Assembly (NCBI RefSeq): GCF_009755275.1
Contig: NZ_WQLA01000004.1
Location: forward strand, 372,001 to 436,000
DNA: 64,000 nucleotides
Direction: 5' to 3'
Source of the DNA: Mucilaginibacter aquatilis
GTDB lineage: Bacteria; Bacteroidota; Bacteroidia; Sphingobacteriales; Sphingobacteriaceae
Below the pieces are notes generated by a model. That model saw only the letters and a list, made by a program, of their open reading frames with translations. It did not search any database and was not told where the DNA came from. Position 1 is the first letter of the stretch. Each line of letters opens with the position of its first letter. The translations under genes were made by a program, and so were the position numbers. Below are positions 1-9,379 of this stretch, one piece after another.

Positions 1-62
1 CTTCATAAAAGCGGATTTAAACTAACTGCAAACAATAAGTCCTCAGCTGCCTTTAAAACGGT

Positions 63-1190
63 ATGACGTTAATCATACTACAAATTGGCAACCGTCTTCC
101 GCCCGAAGTCTTAGACGTATCAAAGCAAATGCACCCCTTGCTTTGGAACTTTTGCATATTGGTAGCTGCAACAATAATTGGATTACTTATCAAATTCATA
201 TCATCACGCTTACTGCGTATTTATTCACAACGAAACAACTATTCCTTCTTTGGTTCATTTATAACTCACTTAAGCTGGCCTATAGGTTATTTTATACCCC
301 TACTTGTATTCAAGATAATGATGCCGCTTATGCGCATGAACAAGTTATACTATGGCTTTCTCGATAGATGCGTAAGTATTTTACTGATCATATCTTTTGC
401 CATATTGCTTACCAGGGCCATACGAGTTTTAGAGGATTATGTGTATCACATATATGATTTAAATAAAGCCGATAATTTAAAAGAACGTAAGATACGTACC
501 CAGCTTAAGTTTCTACGTAAGCTGGTAGTAGCTATAATTGTGTTTGTGACTATAGCACTTGTGCTATTAAGCTTTGAAAGTTTCCGCAAGTTAGGTACGG
601 GCTTATTAACAGGCGTGGGTATTGGTGGTATAATAATTGGTTTTGCAGCACAAAACTCATTAGGCAACTTGCTGGCAGGCATGCAGCTTGCTTTTACGCA
701 GCCTATCCGTATTGATGATGTGTTAGTAGTTGAAGGAGAATGGGGACGCGTTGAAGATATAACCCTTACCTACGTTGTACTCCGTATATGGGATCAGAGG
801 CGACTTATTTTGCCTATTAATTACTTCATTCAAAAGCCGTTTCAAAACTGGACGCGCATCTCGGCAGATATCATTGGCACTGTTTTCATCTACATGGATT
901 ACTCTATCCCGCTTCAGGCTTTGCGTGCTGAGTTTGAACGCTTGCTATCCTTAACTAAACTGTGGGACGAAAAAGTGCAGGTGCTTCAATTAACTGATGC
1001 TAAAGAGCGCACAATAGAAATAAGAATGCTGGTAAGCGCACGCAATTCATCAGACGCTTTTGACCTGCGGTGTTATATACGCGAAAACATGATTACTTAC
1101 ATACAACAAAACTACCCGGAAGGCCTGCCAAAAATCCGCACGGATTATACGGACAAATTTCCGCAGGCCTTACCAGAAAGTTCTATTTAG
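63..1190 (+). CDS. MscS-family mechanosensitive ion channel
   Basis: Small-conductance mechanosensitive channel of the inner membrane, expected to release solutes on hypo-osmotic shock. The 375-residue protein has hydrophobic segments at roughly residues 27-48, 68-88 and 100-118, then a charged cytoplasmic-side loop, another hydrophobic stretch near 150-170, and the glycine/alanine-rich pore helix with the family signature (GIGGIIIGFAAQNSLGNLL, about 187-205). The beta-domain follows (about 208-265) with a C-terminal alpha/beta region. The ATG start is the first in frame and leaves an intact N-terminal helix. It is somewhat longer than E. coli MscS, with extra N-terminal membrane helices, as in many YbdG/YkuT-like members. 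Its stop overlaps the stop region of the convergent DUF4126 gene by four bases. Family assignment is firm; ion preference is unknown. Confidence 0.92.
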   Translation: MTLIILQIGNRLPPEVLDVSKQMHPLLWNFCILVAATIIGLLIKFISSRLLRIYSQRNNYSFFGSFITHLSWPIGYFIPLLVFKIMMPLMRMNKLYYGFLDRCVSILLIISFAILLTRAIRVLEDYVYHIYDLNKADNLKERKIRTQLKFLRKLVVAIIVFVTIALVLLSFESFRKLGTGLLTGVGIGGIIIGFAAQNSLGNLLAGMQLAFTQPIRIDDVLVVEGEWGRVEDITLTYVVLRIWDQRRLILPINYFIQKPFQNWTRISADIIGTVFIYMDYSIPLQALRAEFERLLSLTKLWDEKVQVLQLTDAKERTIEIRMLVSARNSSDAFDLRCYIRENMITYIQQNYPEGLPKIRTDYTDKFPQALPESSI

Positions 1191-1672
1191 GCTGCGTTGG
1201 CCAACCCAGTGCCTGCTCCTACAACCAGTGCATCTTCCAGTCCGCCAATCAAAGGGTCCAGTATATGGGAACTTTTAACAGTTGCTTTTCGCAAATAAAA
1301 ACTTCCGAAGGTTGACAGTATTGCTGCACCACCGCCAAGCAGTGCACCAAGTGCTGCATTACCCCCACCCGCTTTGTAAACACTGGCCCCCGCTAACGCT
1401 CCGGTCAGAAATCTTCCGGTTAAAGCTGGCAGCGCTACACGGTTAGGAGCAGTAGGCATTTTATCGCCCACAAATTCGGCAACGGCTAATAGCTTAAAAG
1501 CTGTAGCCGTTTTGTCAGACTGCATAAAGCTCAAAGGCGAATGTTCCATCGCTACTGATTTGTGTTGGCTGAGAATATGACTGGTAATAGCAGGCGCAGC
1601 CATTGACCGACTACCTGCAATAGCGCCTAAACTTAAAGCTTGCCAAAAAGGCTTTGATATTTTAAACGACAT
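1187..1672 (-). CDS. DUF4126-family membrane protein
   Basis: A 161-residue protein rich in glycine and alanine with alternating hydrophobic stretches (about 8-25, 60-75, 90-120, 140-158), matching the DUF4126 family of small membrane proteins. The N-terminus with the GAIAGSRSMAAPA stretch, the central FVGDKMPTAPNR segment and the C-terminal ED-ALVVGAGTGLA segment are what I recognise. No enzymatic function is established for the family. It converges on the MscS gene with a four-base overlap and stands alone; about 500 bp without genes lie upstream. No promoter of the Bacteroidetes type was evident just upstream. Confidence 0.75.
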   Translation of the reverse strand: MSFKISKPFWQALSLGAIAGSRSMAAPAITSHILSQHKSVAMEHSPLSFMQSDKTATAFKLLAVAEFVGDKMPTAPNRVALPALTGRFLTGALAGASVYKAGGGNAALGALLGGGAAILSTFGSFYLRKATVKSSHILDPLIGGLEDALVVGAGTGLANAA

Positions 1673-2135
1673 ACATTTAGTGTTTTGTTTAATAAGTACA
1701 TTAAACAGCAGTTTGTGTTTTACAATAGAAAATTATTAAAGCAATAGTTACAAAAGATATTACAGCTTTAAAACACACCTGTGAAGATTAAAGAGGAAAA
1801 CGCTTCAGAAAATTTGGCAAACGCGATAGGTAAAGGCCTGCTGGCGAACATGGTTTTACAGAAGACTTTACACTTTCACAAATGATTGAAGTATGTACAA
1901 CCAAACCCAAACATAGTGATGCTCCTGTAAAATGTTGCCTCGCAGGTTACCGGTGCGCACCGGCAGATGAAAGCAAAAGAGAGAAATTGGAATTAAATAA
2001 CGAAATACACTACGCCACGCAATAAGCTGGGGTATAACACGAGGTATACCTGGCACGGCAGGTTTTGAACCCGACTAATCGGTCGTTTAAACTTAAGAAG
2101 GATTTTGAAAAAAGCTCTGGTAAACTTAGTCCTAT
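1673..2135. other. Gene-poor intergenic stretch with palindromes
   Basis: Nearly 500 bp between two minus-strand genes. I see no convincing gene. It holds a perfect 14-bp palindrome CCGGTGCGCACCGG (1950-1963), an inverted repeat GGTATA/TATACC at 2031-2050, a GTG-started 34-codon frame on the plus strand (1781-1885) and a 62-codon minus frame (1868-2056) of low-complexity look. Near 2060-2090 the minus strand resembles a tRNA T-arm (GGGTTCAAAACC) but no cloverleaf partner exists. It could be a scar of a lost gene or an unrecognised structured RNA. Confidence 0.4.
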
Positions 2136-2166
2136 AAAAAAAGCCATCTTTAAGACGGCTTTTTTT
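2136..2166. terminator. Bidirectional rho-independent terminator
   Basis: A GCC-ATCT..AGAC-GGC hairpin with one internal mismatch, flanked by an A-run on the left and a T-run on the right, so it can act in both directions. It lies directly downstream of the AraC-type gene on the minus strand, ending that transcript before the gene-free gap. Confidence 0.75.
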
Positions 2167-2170
2167 ATGC

Positions 2171-3043
2171 TTAATAGTTTAAATACTTACGCTTATACTC
2201 TACCGGCGTAACCCCTTTTATTTTTTTAAAGTGACGATAAAAGTTGGAAATATTATTAAAACCACAATTGAAGCAAATAAGCTCGGTGGTTAACTTATTC
2301 TCTACTAATTGGCGGCAGGCGTGACTAATGCGTATTTCGGTTAAAAAATCGTAATACGTTTTATTGGTCATTAGCTTAAAGTACCTGCAAAATGAAGTCA
2401 CACTTAAATTACTCAATGCCGATATTTCTTTAAGTGTAATATCGCGCTTGTAGTTGGAAAGCGTATACGTATAGATGTTACTCAACCGCTTATCATCCAG
2501 ATCGGTATTTTGCTGAAACGCACTTATCTCGTTAACAATAGGTTTGTAATCACTTGTTTCGGCCAAATGCTTCATTATCGACAGCATAATAATTATACGG
2601 TCGAGGTTAGTTGCATCAATAGCCTGCTTCATCAACTCAATGATTTTCACCTTAGCATCACCGGTAATTATCATACCGCTTTTAGCTCGCTCAAACAACC
2701 TTGGTATAGCATACGCTTCGGGCAGGTGTAAAATATCTTTACCAAGGCACGTAGGTAAAAAGTGCATTACAATAGCCTCAATATGCAAGCCTGAGTTTGG
2801 CTGATAGTACTCCTCGCGGCATCGCCAGGCATGAGGTAAGTTTTCACCCAGCAATACCAACTCCCCCGATGAAAAATTACCAATGTTATCACCTATAAAA
2901 CGCACACCCTCCCCTTGTATATTATAATGTAGCTCCAGTTCAGAGTGATAATGCCATATATTGCCATAATTGGGCATTACATCGTGCCTCACACTAAATG
3001 AGCTTTCAATTTTACCAGGAAGTTTACGATAAAGCGGCTTCAT
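2171..3043 (-). CDS. AraC-family transcriptional regulator (cupin + HTH)
   Basis: Cytoplasmic DNA-binding regulator of 290 residues. Residues about 15-110 form a cupin-type sensor domain (histidines and ENLPHAW around 84-90), and residues about 195-288 form the double helix-turn-helix AraC domain, with the typical KEISALSNLS first helix pair and the conserved second-helix FNNISNFYRHFKKIKGVTP segment. It is transcribed away from the sugar-acid operon starting at 3369, across a 325-bp shared upstream region, which suggests it controls that operon in response to a small carbohydrate ligand. The ATG is the first available codon and fits the family N-terminus. A terminator follows the gene. Confidence 0.92.
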   Translation of the reverse strand: MKPLYRKLPGKIESSFSVRHDVMPNYGNIWHYHSELELHYNIQGEGVRFIGDNIGNFSSGELVLLGENLPHAWRCREEYYQPNSGLHIEAIVMHFLPTCLGKDILHLPEAYAIPRLFERAKSGMIITGDAKVKIIELMKQAIDATNLDRIIIMLSIMKHLAETSDYKPIVNEISAFQQNTDLDDKRLSNIYTYTLSNYKRDITLKEISALSNLSVTSFCRYFKLMTNKTYYDFLTEIRISHACRQLVENKLTTELICFNCGFNNISNFYRHFKKIKGVTPVEYKRKYLNY

Positions 3044-3368
3044 AAATGAATGTTGTAAATTAGCTTAACTGTAATTTCATGTCAATATTATATAAAATAT
3101 CCATTAAAAAGTACAGCTACGAACTATTTATGCTAACATTCTACTATTTATAGAAAAAATACTATAAAGATTTAGCATTAACCTTTAATATGTTTGTGCT
3201 TAAAGTAACCAATAATCAAACTAAGGCACTGCTCAGATTAGGATCGTTGTGTAGTAATTACTGCCACAACAGGTGATGATTTGTTAATTACTTTAATTTA
3301 CTTTTTTACGGCAACGTGTTCGCTTGGTAATCAGGCATACGGCTAATTAAGTTACTGTAACACTATAC
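3044..3368. promoter_or_regulatory. Divergent regulatory region between AraC regulator and acid-sugar operon
   Basis: A 325-bp AT-rich region without a gene, separating the divergent regulator and the catabolic operon. A TATGTTTG at 3189-3196 fits the Bacteroidetes -7 motif TAnnTTTG for the plus strand, but I find no good TTTG 19 bases upstream, consistent with an activator-dependent promoter. The region also holds direct AT-rich repeats ACTATTTAT (3122-3130 and 3142-3150), possible AraC-binding half-sites; this is inference. Confidence 0.45.
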
Positions 3369-4517
3369 ATGGTTCAACAATTACTAAAAATTCATTTTCC
3401 GGGTAAGCTTGTTTTTGGCAACGGTTCACTTGCCAATTTAAAGGATGAGATTTTGCCCCATGCCCGCGAAGTTCTGATTATTACCATCGGCCCGTTGTTA
3501 AATCAACTCGATCCTTTTTTTAATTCCCTTAAAGAAGCAGGTGTTTCCTTACACGTGAATATCGACATTAACCAGGAACCAAGTTTTGCCGACTTCCGTG
3601 CTTTGATGAAGCAGTTTGAAGGTATTAACGCAGATATGGTTATTGGTATTGGCGGCGGCAGCGTTCTTGACATTGCAAAACTGGTGGCTGCACAGCTAAA
3701 AAATGATCAGCCTCTTGAAGCAATTGTTGGCAATGGTTTACTAAAAGGTCGTCAAACGGGTTTAATCTGTGTACCAGCAACATCCGGAACAGGAAGTGAA
3801 GTATCACCAAATGCTATTTTGGTTGATGATGAACATCAAAAGAAAGGCATTATTAGCCCGTACCTGGTGCCTGATGTAGTTTACGTTGATCCATTGCTTA
3901 CCCTCAGTGTTCCGCCGGCAATTACTGCTGCTACTGGTTTAGATGCGCTTACTCACTGTCTCGAAGCTTATACCAATAAATTTTCACAACCATTTATCGA
4001 CATTTATGCCTATGAAGGCATGCGCCTTATAGCCGAAAACCTGGTTGATGCCGTTAAAGATGGGAAGAATGAAGACGCACGTTCAAAAGTGGCAATGGGC
4101 AGCATGTTGGGTGGCTTTTGCCTTGGTCCGGTAAATACGGCAGCCGTGCATGCATTATCATATCCATTGGGAAGCACATTCCATTTGCCTCACGGTTTAT
4201 CTAACGCGTTGCTTCTACCTTATGTGATGGAGTTTAACGTTCCGGCAGCTCCGCAACGTTACGCTGATGTTGCCATTGCTTTAGGCTGCGAAAGACAAAG
4301 TGATCATTTAAGTACAGCACAGGCAGGCATTGCAAAAATAAGAGAACTGATTGCCGCCTGTGGTATACCGGCTACTTTGAAAGAAGCGGGAATAACAAGA
4401 GAAGTAATACCACAATTAGCACAAGAAGCCATGCTTATACAGCGTTTGCTGGTAAATAACCCGCGTCATGTATCATATGATGACGCTGTTGATATTTTTA
4501 ACGCTGCATTCGAATAA
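3369..4517 (+). CDS. Iron-containing alcohol dehydrogenase
   Basis: NAD(P)-dependent group III dehydrogenase, 382 residues, cytoplasmic. The nucleotide-binding motif GIGGGSVLD lies at about 93-101. Metal-ligand positions are seen in DALTHCLEAYT and in the later HALSYPLGSTFHLPHG segment with spaced histidines, both typical of Fe-ADHs. It opens the operon running through the DapA-like, PdxA-like, kinase and transporter genes. In this context it may oxidise a hydroxy acid to its keto acid or reduce an aldehyde made by the neighbouring aldolase. The family is certain; the substrate is not visible from sequence. Confidence 0.9.
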   Translation: MVQQLLKIHFPGKLVFGNGSLANLKDEILPHAREVLIITIGPLLNQLDPFFNSLKEAGVSLHVNIDINQEPSFADFRALMKQFEGINADMVIGIGGGSVLDIAKLVAAQLKNDQPLEAIVGNGLLKGRQTGLICVPATSGTGSEVSPNAILVDDEHQKKGIISPYLVPDVVYVDPLLTLSVPPAITAATGLDALTHCLEAYTNKFSQPFIDIYAYEGMRLIAENLVDAVKDGKNEDARSKVAMGSMLGGFCLGPVNTAAVHALSYPLGSTFHLPHGLSNALLLPYVMEFNVPAAPQRYADVAIALGCERQSDHLSTAQAGIAKIRELIAACGIPATLKEAGITREVIPQLAQEAMLIQRLLVNNPRHVSYDDAVDIFNAAFE

Positions 4518-4558
4518 CTATAAGATTAAAAACTTGGTGTAAACACCTCCATATATTA

Positions 4559-5497
4559 ATGAAAATACAAAAGAAATACAAAGGCACAGTTGTTCCGCTG
4601 GTAACACCTCTAACTGCCCGGTATGAGTTAGATGAACAGGCCGTGGAACGTATTGTACTTAACCTGTACAAAAATGATGCTATGCCTTTTATTTTGGGCA
4701 CTACCGGAGAGTCGGCCTCATTGCCTGCTACACTAAAGCATGCGTTTGTAAAAGCAACAGCTGCGCTTAAACAACCGGGGGCAGAGTTCTATGTAGGCAT
4801 ATCAAGTAACTGCTTTGAAGAAAGTGTAGAGTTGGCTAAAAGCAGTTTGGATGCAGGTGCAGCAGCAGTTGCGGCAACGCTTCCAACTTATTACCATCTT
4901 TCTGAAGACCAGATGAAAGACTATTTTGTACGCCTTGCCGATGCCGTAGCTGGTCCTGTAATTATCTATAACATACCGGCAACAACCCACATGTCTATCC
5001 CCTTGGAATTAATTGATGAGTTAAGCCACCATGAGTTTATTGTTGGCACCAAAGATTCTGAACGCAACGATGGCAGACTGGATCGTTCATTAGAACTTTG
5101 GTCGGGAAGAGAAGACTTTAGTCACTTTTTAGGATGGGCAGCCAAATCAGCTTACGCATTATTGAATGGCGGCGATGGACTGATACCAAGTACAGGTAAC
5201 GTTGCTCCTGAAATTTATTGTGAAATGACGAAGGCAGTAATTGCTGGCGACACAGAAAAAGCTTATCACTACCAGCATCTTTCTGATACGTTGGGCAACG
5301 TCTACCAGTCAGGACGTACACTTGGCGAATCATTACGCGCTTTGAAAGTTTTAATGCAGGAAAATGGCCTATGTGATGCGCACATGATGCCGCCTTTGAG
5401 CGCACTACATGAGCGCGATGAGCAAAACCTAGTTAAATCTTACCATCAACTTTTACAACAAGAATCATCTTTTTTTAAACAGCCCTCAAATGTCTGA
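4559..5497 (+). CDS. Dihydrodipicolinate synthase/N-acetylneuraminate lyase family aldolase
   Basis: Class I aldolase of the DapA/NanA/KDG-aldolase superfamily, 312 residues, TIM barrel. GTTGES is at 47-52, the catalytic tyrosine in YNIP at 137 and the Schiff-base lysine in GTKDS at 165. Operon position, between an Fe-ADH and PdxA/acid-sugar kinase genes, argues against lysine biosynthesis and for cleavage or dehydration of a 2-keto-(3-deoxy) acid. Starts at the ATG 41 bases after the Fe-ADH gene; its stop overlaps the PdxA-like start by eight bases, implying translational coupling. Family certain, reaction inferred. Confidence 0.88.
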   Translation: MKIQKKYKGTVVPLVTPLTARYELDEQAVERIVLNLYKNDAMPFILGTTGESASLPATLKHAFVKATAALKQPGAEFYVGISSNCFEESVELAKSSLDAGAAAVAATLPTYYHLSEDQMKDYFVRLADAVAGPVIIYNIPATTHMSIPLELIDELSHHEFIVGTKDSERNDGRLDRSLELWSGREDFSHFLGWAAKSAYALLNGGDGLIPSTGNVAPEIYCEMTKAVIAGDTEKAYHYQHLSDTLGNVYQSGRTLGESLRALKVLMQENGLCDAHMMPPLSALHERDEQNLVKSYHQLLQQESSFFKQPSNV

Positions 5498-6533
5498 AAA
5501 ACCTATCATCGGAATTACCATGGGCGACCCGGCCAGTATTGGTCCGGAGATTGCCTTGAAAGCGCTTACCGAAAGCAAGATATATGATATTTGCCGTCCG
5601 CTTATTGTAGGCGATGCAGGTGTATTTAATCACATCATCCAAAAAATTGGTCTTGATTTAAGCATCAATACAATTCAGAGTGTGCATGAAGCAAAATTTG
5701 AATTTGGCCGCCCGGATGTTTACGATCTGAATAACGTAAACTTAGATGAATTGGAGTTTGGTGTAATATCAGCCATGGCAGGTGATGCATCATTTAAGTC
5801 TGTAACAAAAGTTATTGAACTGGCCATGGCCGGTGAAATTGATGCAACGGTTACCGGCCCTATTAATAAAAAATCGGTTAACGAGGCCGGGCATCACTAT
5901 GCAGGCCATACCGAAATTTATGCCGAGTACACAGGCACTAAAAAATATGCAATGCTATTGGTTGAAGATAGCATGAAGGTTATACACGTGTCAACTCACG
6001 TGTCTCTTCGTCAGGCTTGTGACCTTGTTAAAAAAGACCGCATACTTGAAGTTACCGAGTTGCTTTACAATGGTTTAATAAGCCTTGGTGAAAAAAACCT
6101 TAAAATTGGTATTGCAGGCTTAAATCCACATGCAGGAGATTCGGGCCTATTTGGTACCGAAGACGACCAGGAAATTCTTCCTGCTGTACAAGAGGCTTTA
6201 GCCCGCGGATACGACGTAGAAGGTCCGGTTCCGGCTGATACCATGTTTTCAAAAGCAGCTACCGGCTATTATGGTGGTGTAGTTGCCATGTATCATGACC
6301 AGGGCCATATACCATTCAAACTTACAGGGTTTAAATGGAACCCGGAAAAAAAACAAATGGACAGCGTAAAAGGCGTTAACATAACCATGGGTTTGCCAAT
6401 TATACGTACATCTGTTGACCACGGTACAGCATTTGAAATTGCAGGGAAAGGCATTGCCAGTCCCGACGCTATGGTTTTAGCTATTGAATCGGCTGTACAG
6501 CTGGCTCACCATAAAACTACTGCTACGGTATGA
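5490..6533 (+). CDS. PdxA-family dehydrogenase, probably PdxA2-type (four-carbon sugar acid 4-phosphate)
   Basis: NAD-dependent oxidative decarboxylase of the PdxA family, 347 residues. The N-terminal MGDPASIGPE motif (11-20) and metal-binding histidines at 170, 214 (NPHAGD) and 269 (MYHDQGH) correspond to those of E. coli PdxA. Because the next gene, overlapping by four bases (ATGA), is a DUF1537 kinase, I infer a PdxA2 role: oxidising D-threonate or D-erythronate 4-phosphate to dihydroxyacetone phosphate and CO2, as established for DUF1537/PdxA2 pairs. A vitamin B6 role cannot be excluded from the sequence alone, but the operon argues against it. Confidence 0.88.
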   Translation: MSEKPIIGITMGDPASIGPEIALKALTESKIYDICRPLIVGDAGVFNHIIQKIGLDLSINTIQSVHEAKFEFGRPDVYDLNNVNLDELEFGVISAMAGDASFKSVTKVIELAMAGEIDATVTGPINKKSVNEAGHHYAGHTEIYAEYTGTKKYAMLLVEDSMKVIHVSTHVSLRQACDLVKKDRILEVTELLYNGLISLGEKNLKIGIAGLNPHAGDSGLFGTEDDQEILPAVQEALARGYDVEGPVPADTMFSKAATGYYGGVVAMYHDQGHIPFKLTGFKWNPEKKQMDSVKGVNITMGLPIIRTSVDHGTAFEIAGKGIASPDAMVLAIESAVQLAHHKTTATV

Positions 6534-7687
6534 GGATAGCCGTAATTGCGGATGATTTAACCGGTGCCGCCGAAATTGGCGGCATTGGTATTAAATACGG
6601 CCTTAAAGTTGAAATATCACGCAATGTTAATACGGCTTCACCTGCCGACATGCTGGTGATAAACACCGATGCCCGCTCAATGAATGAGGCTGAGGCCATT
6701 GAAGTTACACGTAACGTTAGTGAGCAACTAAAATCGCTGAATCCGCAATTTGTTTTCAAGAAAACCGATTCTGTTTTACGAGGCCATGTACTTGCCGAAA
6801 TAGCTGCACAATGTAAGGCAATGAATTTTAGCAGTGCCATTATAGTACCTGCAAACCCATCGCTTGGCCGTACATTGGTGAAAGGGCATTATTACATCAA
6901 CAATATCCCTATTCATCAAACCAGCTTTAAAGATGATCCGGAGTTTCCGGTAACTCACTCGCATATACTTACTCGGTTTAAATCTTCACCATATCTTTTT
7001 AGTGTTATGCCCCACTTTGCCAACACTAATAACGAAACAATCATAGTTGGTGAAGCCGAGGTGCAGGGCGACTTAAATAATTGGGCTGATAAATTAACCA
7101 ACCGCACTCTTGCTGCAGGCGCAGCAGGCTTTTTCACTGCCTGTTTAAACAAGCTTATAGGAGAGCCTCAAGGTAACAATACCGTTGACGAATTTAATTT
7201 AGCTGGCTCTATATTGTATATTAGCGGCAGCACGTTTAAACCAAGCGTTACGCTTATTGAAGAGCTGAACGCCAACAACGGTCCTGTAAGTTATATGCCT
7301 GAGAACTTAGCAATTTCGGGCGATGATAACGAAACGTTGTTGCATGATTGGGCTGTTGAAACAGCAAGCTTAATTGAGCAGCAAAAAAAGGCTGTAATGA
7401 GCATACCTGATAACAATAATGCCCACACTAGCGATGGTGCTTTACACAAACGCTCATTTATGGCGCGTGCGGTAAAAAAAGTTTTTGATAAGGTACAAGT
7501 GAATGAACTGGTAATTGAAGGAGGCTCAACAGCGGCCGCTATACTGGATTTGCTTAATATACATACTATGGTACCCGTGCAAGAGCTTGCACCCGGTGTT
7601 ATACGTAGTGCTGTACCAAACACTAATTTGCACATAACGCTTAAGCCAGGCAGCTACAGCTGGAGCAAAAGCATTTGGGCATTTTAA
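6530..7687 (+). CDS. Four-carbon acid sugar kinase (DUF1537 family)
   Basis: ATP-dependent kinase of 385 residues with the two DUF1537 lobes: N-terminal sugar-binding part (IADDLTGAAE at 6-15, KKTDSVLRGH near 81-90, PANPSLGRTLVKGHYYINN) and C-terminal nucleotide-binding part (about 230-385, with the glycine-rich EGGSTAAAI segment). The family phosphorylates four-carbon acid sugars such as threonate or erythronate at O4. Its start codon overlaps the stop of the PdxA-like gene (ATGA), so the product of this enzyme is likely passed to PdxA2. A sodium symporter follows after 25 bases. Family assignment is strong; exact stereochemistry is unknown. Confidence 0.9.
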   Translation: MRIAVIADDLTGAAEIGGIGIKYGLKVEISRNVNTASPADMLVINTDARSMNEAEAIEVTRNVSEQLKSLNPQFVFKKTDSVLRGHVLAEIAAQCKAMNFSSAIIVPANPSLGRTLVKGHYYINNIPIHQTSFKDDPEFPVTHSHILTRFKSSPYLFSVMPHFANTNNETIIVGEAEVQGDLNNWADKLTNRTLAAGAAGFFTACLNKLIGEPQGNNTVDEFNLAGSILYISGSTFKPSVTLIEELNANNGPVSYMPENLAISGDDNETLLHDWAVETASLIEQQKKAVMSIPDNNNAHTSDGALHKRSFMARAVKKVFDKVQVNELVIEGGSTAAAILDLLNIHTMVPVQELAPGVIRSAVPNTNLHITLKPGSYSWSKSIWAF

Positions 7688-7712
7688 TTATAAACCGAAC
7701 CAATACTTAATT

Positions 7713-9287
7713 ATGAAGCCCGTTTTAGGCGTTATAGATTATACCATTATTATTGGCGTGTTACTGGTAACCCTTTATTTGGGTTTGCGGTATGCAAAAA
7801 ATCAAAACAGCACCCAATCATATTTTGCTGCTAAAGGCCGCGTTCCGGCGTGGGCTATTGGTATGTCTTTACTTGCAACACTTATAAGCAGTGTTACCTT
7901 TCTGGGTTATCCGGGTGAAGGCTTCTCCTCAAACTGGATTTTGCTGGTACAAGGTTTAATGGTACCGATTGTATTGCTTGGCGTAATTTGGATTATTGTG
8001 CCCCTGTACCGCAAAGTTATTGGATTAAGCACCTATGAATACTTTGAAAAGCGCTTTGGTACTGTAGCCCGTTATTATAGTTCCATTGCATTCGTTTTAA
8101 GGCAATTTTCAGGTATGGGAACGGTATTTTTCCTGCTAGCTGTTGCCTTAAGTAACATGACAGGCGGCAATACTTTTGCTATCATCATTGTAACCGGATT
8201 AATCATCATTGCTGTAAATTTAATGGGTGGCATTGAGGCTGTTATATGGCTTGATGTATTTCAGGGCTTTATGCTTTTTGCCAGCGGCATTGTTTGCTTG
8301 CTGGTGTTACTGTTTTCAGTAAAAGGCGGCGTTACGGAAATATGGAATGTAGCTTCAGCAAATAACCGTACCGGCTTCGGCCCTTATGATATTGACTTTA
8401 GCAAACTTACCTTTATTGTAATGGCCATTAACGGCATGTTCTACGCCATTCAAAAATATGGCACAGACCAAACCGTTGTACAACGGTACCTGACAGCCAA
8501 AGATGACAAGGCAGCCATAAAAGCTTCATTACTCGGTATATCGCTTACTGTACCTGTATGGACTTTATTTATGTTTATAGGTACCGCACTTTTTGTTTAC
8601 TATAAGCAAAATCCATTGCCTGATGGTGTAAGTGCAAATGGTGTATTTCCATACTTCATTATAACGCAGCTTCCAACCGGTGTGGTGGGCTTTATATTGG
8701 CAGCCATGATATCTGCAGCTATTTGCAGCCTAAGTGCCGATTTAAATTCGCTTGCTGCTGTAGGCGTTGAAGATTACTACAAAAAAATACGTCCTAACCG
8801 CCCCGATAAAGAATACTTATTTGGCGGCCGGGTAATGGTAGTATTTTCCGGATTGCTATCAATGGCCATTGGTATGCTGTATACCAGCATTGGAAACGAA
8901 GGCGTGCTAGGCGTTGTGTTTACGCTTTATGCTATTTTTTCTGGAGGTATAGTTGGTATATTTCTTTTAGGTTTGCTTAGCTCACGTGCTAATCGTGAGG
9001 GAGTAAACATTGCCATAGTGGTGTGTATTATTTTTACTTCGTATGCATTCCTTACCTCTACTCCTATTGGACTTGGCGAAAATAAAACCCTGCTGCTTGA
9101 TTTAGGAAAATACAACTTCACACATAACAAATTAATGTTGGGGGTGTATAGTCACTTGGTGGTTATAGGTGTTGGTTATATTGCAAGCTTGTTCTTCCCT
9201 AAGCCGAATTTAGACCGCAACCTGCTGTTTAGCGGATGGCGCGAAAGCCGCCGTAAGGAAAAGGCTTTAGAATTAGAAGAAGCCTAA
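7713..9287 (+). CDS. Sodium:solute symporter (SSS family)
   Basis: Inner-membrane symporter of 524 residues with about 13 to 14 hydrophobic helices spread along the length and the usual SSS architecture (N-terminal helix DYTIIIGVLLVTLYLGL, SYFAAKGRVPAWAIG loop, Gly/Ser-rich ATLISSVTFLGYPGEGF). It sits inside the sugar-acid operon, 25 bases after the kinase, so it is the probable importer of the operon's substrate or of the sugar released by the downstream hydrolase. A second, distinct SSS transporter lies at 37588. Confidence 0.9.
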   Translation: MKPVLGVIDYTIIIGVLLVTLYLGLRYAKNQNSTQSYFAAKGRVPAWAIGMSLLATLISSVTFLGYPGEGFSSNWILLVQGLMVPIVLLGVIWIIVPLYRKVIGLSTYEYFEKRFGTVARYYSSIAFVLRQFSGMGTVFFLLAVALSNMTGGNTFAIIIVTGLIIIAVNLMGGIEAVIWLDVFQGFMLFASGIVCLLVLLFSVKGGVTEIWNVASANNRTGFGPYDIDFSKLTFIVMAINGMFYAIQKYGTDQTVVQRYLTAKDDKAAIKASLLGISLTVPVWTLFMFIGTALFVYYKQNPLPDGVSANGVFPYFIITQLPTGVVGFILAAMISAAICSLSADLNSLAAVGVEDYYKKIRPNRPDKEYLFGGRVMVVFSGLLSMAIGMLYTSIGNEGVLGVVFTLYAIFSGGIVGIFLLGLLSSRANREGVNIAIVVCIIFTSYAFLTSTPIGLGENKTLLLDLGKYNFTHNKLMLGVYSHLVVIGVGYIASLFFPKPNLDRNLLFSGWRESRRKEKALELEEA

Positions 9288-9379
9288 GACAGCACTTAAA
9301 ATACAGACTTGAGTATTTGCACAAACCTGCAACATTAATCACCCGTATACAAAGGCAAAAGTTTATTTTTACAGCCTTT

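Noticed and set aside
1781..1885. 34-codon GTG-started plus-strand frame in the first gene-free gap
   Set aside because: No homology recognised, no promoter or typical start, likely chance.
1868..2056. 62-codon minus-strand frame
   Set aside because: Low-complexity hydrophobic composition; no promoter, no recognisable domain, overlaps the palindromes.
2060..2095. tRNA-like T-arm (GGGTTCAAAACC on the minus strand)
   Set aside because: No matching 5' acceptor arm, D-arm or anticodon arm could be found upstream and the T-stem has mismatches, so it is not a tRNA gene.
6523..6840. Antisense frame inside the acid-sugar kinase gene
   Set aside because: Opposite-strand shadow of a strongly supported kinase.
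9317..9379. N-terminal extension of the GH30-like gene
   Set aside because: The extension would bury a clear signal peptide that starts at the ATG at 9380.
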